From the NCBI GenBank assembly GCA_025084515.1, contig JAJAGP010000363.1, forward strand, positions 62,001-126,000: a stretch of 64,000 nt of DNA. The letters are read 5' to 3'. A program made the position numbers and the translations under genes. Shown here piece by piece: positions 49,801 to 58,800 of this stretch; within the stretch, counting starts at the first letter, position 1, and every line of letters begins with the position of its first letter. Source of the stretch: Ancistrus triradiatus. Its lineage: Eukaryota; Chordata; Actinopteri; Siluriformes; Loricariidae. Below the pieces are notes generated by a model. The model did no database searches. It was given only the letters and a program-made list of their open reading frames with translations, and had not been told where the DNA came from.

Positions 49801-52800
49801 CGTCTGAACAGAGGGGACGAATCATCACCACTTTGACTGGAACCATATTCCGTGGTCAGATGAAAGTAAAATCTAGCATTCTGGCAACATTCAAGGTTTG
49901 GTGTGAAAAAGAAGGAAGACTACAGGTCTTAGAAGAGCATGAGCTTTTGTGTTTACGAGTTGAAGCTCACAAATGCATCAGGTCCAGACATGCTCACTGG
50001 CTTCGTTATTGCTCATCGGATCTACAGACTGTTTATCTGATCTATATAAATGTTCCCACACAGGTGCGTTGAGCTTGGTTACCTGCAGTAAGGTGTTCAG
50101 CTGGAATGGACAGTAGGGGTGAGGGATCGGGAAAGATCTCCGGCGTCTCTGCTTTAGGTGAATCTAGGAGTGGGACATCGGCACTCTCTGACATTCTCTC
50201 GCTCCTCCTCTCACAGAGGGACACCGAGCCCTGCGGCGCTGGACGCAGCACTGCAAAGCCAGGCAAACTGTAACTACGCTGTTATTTCATTAGACAGCCG
50301 GTAAACCACTGCATACACCCCCAGTTTGGTGTTTCCAATTAGTCTTTGGTGTCTGCAGTAATGAGGTAAGTGTGGCACCACCGGAGGGTCCAACGTACAT
50401 ATTGTGAGGAAGAACAAAAAGTCTAGCGATGATTTGTCATTCTTTATTCCCACTCAAGCCAGGAAAATCCAAATCAGCCCAGGTTTTAACAAAACAACTG
50501 CCGATGGTTTAAAAATAGTACATTTATTACTTTCTAGGAGTCATTCGCAATATAAACAGCATGAACGGAAAAAGAGAACCAGATCTTCAGTTTTTAGGGA
50601 TTCTCAGACATGGCGAGAGTGGCACCGCTAGTGTCGTCACGATACCAAAATTATGACTTCGGTACGATACCTGCCTAAAGTGTCTCAATACCTGAAATGA
50701 TACCACGAAAACATCAGGAAAACATCCTAAAACATCAGGAATAGTAATGGAACAGCAGATGATCAAACATGGAATTTCAAATTGTTGTTTGTTGTTTTTT
50801 TTATTTAACCACAAAAAAACCCGGAAAGAATTGCTGACAATTAATAGGTACATTTTTTACATTAATCATTTGATTATTGAAAGAACAGAATTTGATTAGA
50901 TTTATTACTGTCTTTAACCTCCTTGTCCAAGTCAGATGGTTAAAAGATCGCTTGTCATACAGTGGATCTCACTGGTCTGATTTATATTCGAGTTCATGAG
51001 CATGATGTTGGACTTTTACAGGTTTATAAATATTTTGCAGACTGGTTTTGTGACATGGGTTTAAAATAATTCCGTATGTCACTTGTGTTCCTTCTCTATA
51101 AGCCATGATCGGTCTGCAAAGGCGCTGCTATGAGCAGCCATTACCCCTCCGTTTTCACTCCTGCTTCACCTTATTTACCAACAGGTGCGCACTGCACATA
51201 CTGCCACCGTGTGGCACATCGACGCAACTACAGACAAATCCGTGGTTTCAAAACACGGTCATAAAAAAACGTATGGGTACTAATAAAGTAAGGCAACTTC
51301 GGATCACCTCTGTAATGTTAATAGTTGATATTCAGTATAGTTATTACTCACCGTTGGTGGTGCACCTCCCCTGTAGGATGCCCTGCTCTAACACTCCTCC
51401 CAGCGTGAGAGAGCGGATCACATGATCGCTCACAAACTGCCGACCGATCCCGTCCTCTTCTCCTTTCTCCTGGGCTGGAACTCCTCCTACTTCTGGAGCC
51501 TGGGTTACATCTGAGGAGAAACACAACCCCACAAAGCTTCAGCACACAGCAGCGCACAGAGCAGGTCGTATGAAAATGAGTCTCAGCTGGATAAGATTGG
51601 CCTTTAGACCTACAGCAAAGAGGTCAGCGCTAAACAACAGTGTATACGTACAGGATCTTGGCTATTTAGTCACTACAGTATCCCATACAGGAAGCCAAGT
51701 ATGATATGGTGTTCGTACAACATCCAACCCACATAACGAACCATTTCACAGAACGTATGGTGGAATTTAAGCGACGTGGGACTGTATACTTAGTATTTCT
51801 CACCCAGAATACTTTTAACAGCTTCTGCTTCCTCCTGGACGAGCCCTAGGTTGGGTTTCTCCTGCAACAGTGCATCATGGGGCAGAGGGGATATGCATGG
51901 AGTAATATCTGCACACACACCAGCGGAGAGTGTTAGAGGAATAGGCAAGTTTATTTGTATAGCACCTTTCAAACACAGGTGCTTTAAGGAGAAAAAGCAT
52001 TAGAACACGAGCTAAAACAAAGAACACATGTTATAAACTTCAAAACACACCCACTTATTGACTAATACTACTATACTAATTGAAGCGTCAGCCCTATTTA
52101 TCTGTGGGGGACTGGATCCAAGACTAGAATGGCAGACTAGAATTTTTCTCTATATTTTTCATCAGGGTTGAAATGTCACTTTGGGCGGCGTCTATCAACC
52201 GAGTGCTGTATCAATGCAGCTTTACAAATATCAAATATGAGCAATACTAGGGCGACAGTGGCAGGGAAAAACTCCCTAAAATGTTATAAGGGAGAAACCT
52301 CAGAAGGACCAAGCCTCAAAAAGGGACCCAACCCTAATTAATATGTTTAGAATAGTTTAAATACACAGAATATCACCATAAAATGAACACATCTCAAGAA
52401 AACATAATAAAAAAGCGCTTACCTGCTGGAGTGTTATTTGGGACGCTCTCCAGTTCCTGTACAATGTTGATATCCAGGAGCTCAAAGGACAGCAAGTCCT
52501 GCATCAGAATGAGAAGAGGGATTACTCTACATTCCCACCGAATCTGGCAAACGTTCGAATCTTGATCGTATTTTTATAGTTAGAGTATGAATGACATGTG
52601 ATAATGCTTCATTAGTGCAGTAATCACTACGTGGTGTGTGTGTGTGTGTGTGTGTGTGTGACGTCACCTGTGCTGTCAGGAGATCCACGGACGGAATGTA
52701 GAACTCCTGATCGCAGTCTTGGTCGACGGTGATGAGCAGCTGCTCTCTGGCTCCGGTGCGATTCTTCTCCTCCCTCTCTAAAGTACGAGCCGATTTCTCC

Positions 52801-55800
52801 TAAACACACAAACACACCCATGCTTTCACACACCTGTGCTCAGAAAACACCTTACTGAACCCAAACTGTATCAGGAACCGGGGCAAAGCCACAGAGCGGA
52901 GCCACTCCGGCTTCTTTCTGCTATTAAGTCAATTATAGAGAAGAGAACGACGCAAAACGAGAGTCCAGTTTTGAAATCCCTCTTATTTAAAGACTTAGCT
53001 GTGTTCTAAATTACATCCTTTGTGCCTAAATACAGAACTGTGCAAAAGTCTTAGGCCACTGTTAGAGTTGCTGTTTCAGCAATGCTATAATGCAACACAT
53101 TTCGGCGACTGGACCAAATTACAATCCTCTTTCCGCTGATCTTCATTCAGTCTTTGTGAGCTTTAGCATATCTTAGCCTTTTCACCCCGTTCCCCTTCCA
53201 GATAAGCTTCTTCGGACTGTACAAAGACCAACTTGGCATCCTGACGAAGCTGCCAGATGTTGTCTACATCTAAGGGAGCTCACACTAAATACTTACACTG
53301 TTGCCCAAAGAGGCTGTTTTTCAAATTTCTTTGCAGTTTTTTAACACCGCATACAAACGTCCTGTATTTGCTGGTTTTACTCTAATAAAGAGACTGAGAA
53401 ACAATTATATATGGTCATTATCTCACCCAATGGTGGCCTAAGACTTCTGGACAGTACCGCACCTCGTGACAGGTTCTCGGTTAAGATTACTCTGGCAGGT
53501 GAACTCACCTGAGGGGTGACACACGGAGACACGAGCAGACCGTCTGCCGAGATGGCGGTCGGAGCTTCGGGATCCACCACGATGCTGCACCAAACGCGGG
53601 GTCCGAACTGCTCCCCTCGATGTGCCAGGCGCCAGTGTGAGGTGTAGGTGCCCTCCAGAGTCGGGGAGCACAGCGCCACGCTGACCAAGCCCACCTGATA
53701 CACACACGGCCAAGCACACGGTTAGAACCCACAGCTCCGGCAGCTCGGGGGGTTTAGAGGTTTCAGATACCCACCTGGCCCGGCTGCAGCGTGGGCACAG
53801 ACACCTCCCTCCACCTCTCCCCCGAACCCACGGCCAAGTTCCCCCACATGAACTTCAACTAAAGAGACACAAAACACAATTAAACACACCTCTAACATAA
53901 CGTAGTGTGTATTATACCGACGAAGGGCCAGGGGAAGTCAGGTATAAGTGGCAGCACAGGCCACAAGGCGGGAACCGACCCTATACAGGGTGCCAATACT
54001 TTGCAATAAAAGACACGCTTATAATACAAAAAATAATACAAAAGAAATCAAATTCGGGATAGCTCTCTGATTTGTAGATCGAGCGTGTTGGCGCTTTGAG
54101 AGTGTGTGTGTGTGAGTACTTTTGTGTCGGAGTTCCAGCTCATGGTCCCGCTGTTCTTCATCTTCCAGTACTTGATGAATTTAGTTCCAGGCCTGAGGCG
54201 TGACCCGTCCGGTAGATTTTCGTCCAGCAGCAGCGCCGTCATAGCAGGAACAGCGAGAGGACACGGACGCTTAGGACGCCTGCAGAGACAGAAAAGAGAG
54301 AAACACGTTTTGGATCGTGTCCGAATACTTTTGGCCGCGTTAGGGAGCGTGTACTAAAACGCTTGGCCTTGTGTGGGGGCGTGTGCGAACATTTTTGGGC
54401 ACGTTTTGGATTGTGTCCCAGTACTTTTGGGCTGTGTGCATTAGGACACCATCGAAAATGTGGCCAAAAGTATTGGGACACAAGCTACATTCGATCAACG
54501 ACCATTCGCTTTAACATTCGAGGTCTTAGAAGTGATAATAAATTATAGGAGGAAATGAAAACCTGTCTTAACTCTGGACACATAAATAGCCAGTCAACGC
54601 TTTTGGATTCACAAGCAGAGGTGGGAGTTAAGAGCAGAACTCTGTCATTTGTGTGTGGTACTATCGGGCATGTCCCAGTACTGTTGGCCGCATGCAGGGC
54701 CGTGTGCGAATACTTTTAGCCATATGCGGGTGCGTGTCCGAATACTTTTGGCCACGTGCGGGGAAGTGCCCAAATACTTTTGGCCTTGTGCAGGGAAGTG
54801 CCCAAATACTTCTGGCCGCATGCGAGTGCGTTTCCCAATACTTGACCACATTTTGGATTGTGTCTGAATACTTTTGGCCGCGTTAGGGAGCGTGTCCCAA
54901 TACTTTTGGCCTTTTCAAGCACTGTAAATGATTAAAAAAAGAACATATTAAACCTAGCACAGTGAGTGTCTGATAAAATTTTTTGCTGAACGCCTCATCA
55001 TCGGACAGAACCCATCACAAGGGCCACACTGGATGCCTGGCATGATCTGATTCTGCTGGATTAAGATCTTAGACATCGTTAGCTGTACGTAGCGATACCC
55101 ACTCGGGGCTGTTCCCTTGCGTGGCTCGCGGCTGCAGCAGCACTGGAGAGGAATTCCCGTCTCCCGCGCAGCCCCACTGCAGACTCCGCCTCTCCATCCT
55201 CAGCTGCTTCCTGATCTCCTTCACCTCTGCCTTCAGCTGTCGCTTCTCTGCCTTCAACCGCTGCTTCTCGGCCTTACGGAAGCTCCGGTCTCCCCGCCGG
55301 TAGAACCTAAAAACATACATAATCAGACAGAACTCAGAGTCTAATAAGGAGTTTAGGTCCAGTCACTCACGTGCTGCCATGTATAAAACACCGAAGAGTT
55401 CACCTGCTCTGATCTGGAGCTGGAGAGCCGCGTTCGGGGATGGACAGGGGCGTTCTGGCTCTCACGAGGTTGTGGCTTGGGTCATGGGAGAAGCTACAGG
55501 GCTCACACAGAGTGCAGGATGTACACACGCTGCGGAAACAAAGGAACAACAGTGTTAAGGTCTTATTTTTGCTTTTTTTACCTCCACCGGGAGGTTCTTC
55601 ACCCCCGTATCACCTGCACTGGTATCCTCCTCCGGCGGTCTGGCCCCTGCAGCTGCTGCAGGCGGGCGCTGAACTGGGAGCTCCAGGCAGGGTGGATGAA
55701 GAAACCTCCGAGACCTGAGCCTCCGCCCCCAGAGGCTTGTGGATGCAGCACTGTCCCGAAAACTCCCTGCAGATCTTCTCCACGGCCTCACGCACCACCT

Positions 55801-58800
55801 GATCCTTAAACTAGGGACAGGGAGGGGAGATCTTCTTAAAAGTGGACTAATCCGTCTCAAGGAAGCAGCGTTTAATAACATTTTGTTTTGTTCAATAAGA
55901 TCTTTTGTAATTTGTTCTCAAATTTTTAAGAGGAATTCAATCAGAATTTACATGACTGGGTGGCACAGCGGCAGTTCGCCAGCCCACCACTGCTGTGACC
56001 CGGGTTCGAATTCCAGCAGTGCCTTCTAATGGCCCATGTGACAATGCCCATGGCCAAATGACAATAAGTGTTCAGTGAAATCCTGCTTACTGACCCACCT
56101 TCTCCATGTAGGAGGTGAACCAGGCTGGAGGCGTCTTATCCTCTGCTTTCCCACCTTTAATCTCATTGAGACTCACCTGCGATACAAAACGCTACAGGTC
56201 AGCAGCGTGCCAGGAGACATCAGAATTCATTTTTGCATAGAATTTAGAATCAGCCATAACATTGAACCCACAGACCGGTTTTCTGCAGTTATCAGATTAT
56301 TATTACTTACAATGACTTAGAATGTCTCCTCTATCATCTCACTCAAACCAAACCAAAGTAGTGTCTAAGTCTGAAACGCTGAATAATAAAACAGAAATAA
56401 AACAAAGACCGGACCTGGAGATACTAAACCGAGTCTTACAACATACAGACACTGATTACCATCCCAAGGCGGGAGCCAGATTAGATCATAGCCAACATGA
56501 CAACGCTCCTATCCGTGTGTGTGGTGTAAACAGCAGATTAGTTATCCTTACTAAACCCTCTTCGGGCACAGCAGCCTGAACTTTTCGGCTCACCGCCTGT
56601 GCCAGGCTCGGGCAGTGCTGCGGAGGTCGGAAGCCCTTCTTCGGTTCCGTCATGCTTCCAGCTTTCAGCTGGGCCAAACCCGGGCCTGGTACCGGTCCGG
56701 GAACTCTGCCCGTCATACTCCTGCTCTCATAAACGTTCATCTGCAGCCTGTTCCCCTGTCGAGCCGCACTCTGTAGGACAAACCCAACATACTGTGAGGT
56801 CTGGGCAAGAAACCGAAATACATTACAAAAGCACAAGGAGAACACATGACAATCCAAACAATTACTGCCTTCCCTTCACTAGTAATGCAGCAGCAAAGCA
56901 GGACTAATCATTTCCTCAACACTGCATTGTTTCAGTTACACTACAAGGCCAAAAGTTTGCAGACACCCAAAATTGGCTTTGAAAAACATGGGTATTAGTT
57001 TGGAGTTTGTCTCACTTTGTTGGTGCAATAGCCTTCAGTCTTCAGAGAAGCTTGCCAATAGGGGGCTGGATCAGGAGCCACAATATTATCACTGTGTTAC
57101 TAAACCAAGTTCCAATGACCCACCCATTTTCGGCTTTACTGACTTATCCGTATCTTTACAGAGATTTGATATTTGTACGTTTAGCTCTGAAATAACCGTA
57201 AGCACTCAATACTTTTGGCCTTGTAGTGCTTGTTCATATGGCCTGACTCCGTTTTACCTTTACACACAAGTCCTGTAAATCCTGAGGTAGAAGTGCTACC
57301 CCCAAAACAGGAGAAAATGGGACCGACCACACACATTTGTTACATACACCTACTGTCTTTATCACATGTAGTCAGGACTCCACAGTGCATGCCTTAGTAT
57401 GTTAGATATGACAAGGCTTTTACCTTTAGAGCCTCTTCATACTCCACTGAAATATAAAACGCAGAATTTAACACAAATACCAATAAAGCATCGAAAACCG
57501 AACTGAAGGTATGTGTACATGCCAGTTACAAATCCATCACTCACACTGGCTGTTAATTGACACCTAAAACAAACAAAGAGAAACTCAGCGTTACACACTA
57601 GTCACTGGGCGTGTCCTGGTTCAAATGATTTACATTCCCGTCCTTATCTTTGGTGAAGGTAACGATGACGCACTCACCTCTTCATTTTCTTCATCGAAGT
57701 ACGTCAGCTGGAGGCTGCATAACCCAAACGATCTCTTCACCTGAGAATGGAAATGGGCCTTAGATATCACAACAAAGGGCCTAAGCTTAATCAAACACAA
57801 GCATGTAAGTTTATGATCATCCAAAACAAAAGGGCTCCGACAATCAGCACGGCAACAGAAGGCAACCAGACCTGTTTCAAACCGAAAATGAGAATGAACT
57901 GAAAATCAGTCACCGAAACACCCTTAACCTAACGAGAACGGCGTCAAATCAGTATCAGTCCAGAGGAACAGCGGAATAAGTGGAAGCTACTGATCCTAAA
58001 TACACCAGAAGTACAATCACAAAGCTAAGAAATAATCAGTCAGCCACAATACTGTGGTGTTTACATGATGCTCAGCTGGTATTAAAAGGACCAAAGCGTG
58101 CCATGAAAATCCCTCCCACAGCATTACACCACCACCAGCCTGAATTGTTGATAAAAGGCCGGATGGACGTTTTTCCAATCTTCTATTGTCCAATGTGAAT
58201 TGTAGCCTCAGTCGTCTGTTCTTAGCTGACAGGAGTGGCTCACTGTGTGATCTCATGCTGCTGTAGCCCATCTGCTTCAAGGTTGGACGTGTTGTTTGTT
58301 CAGAGATGCTCTTCTGCATACCTGGGTTATAACGAGTGGTTTTTCAAATTGCCGTTTCCTCTACCCTCTGGAATCATTCCCATTCTGATGCTCGGTTTGA
58401 TTCAGGAGCTCATCTTGATCATCAAGAAGGGCTAAAAAACACAGCCATAATCTGTCCTCTATTACTCTCCTGGCTTTTAAAATTCTTTACTGACTAGGTC
58501 CTAGATTGTCAAAATCGAACCAGGGTCAGTTAAGTGTAGCATCAAATAGTTTTGGTGATTTTTCAATTTTTACTTTTCAGCTAGTCAACAGTAAAAAGAC
58601 ACAGACATGTTATGTCATTCTACAATACTCGAGTCACCCTATGGTTAAGTCGATTTCATATCCAAAGGGTGTAAACTATATTATTCCAAGCTGCATCTTG
58701 TGCACTACAGAGGGAGAAGAGTCGTTTTAGATTCAACAATCTTTACCTTTTGGTTATGCACCATTGGTAAACCATTTCTTATGGCACAAATAAATCCATA

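Noticed and set aside
54645..54915. Regular 32-bp repeats that could suggest a CRISPR array
   Set aside because: The whole unit is conserved with no unique spacers, and it lies in a vertebrate intron. It is a minisatellite.
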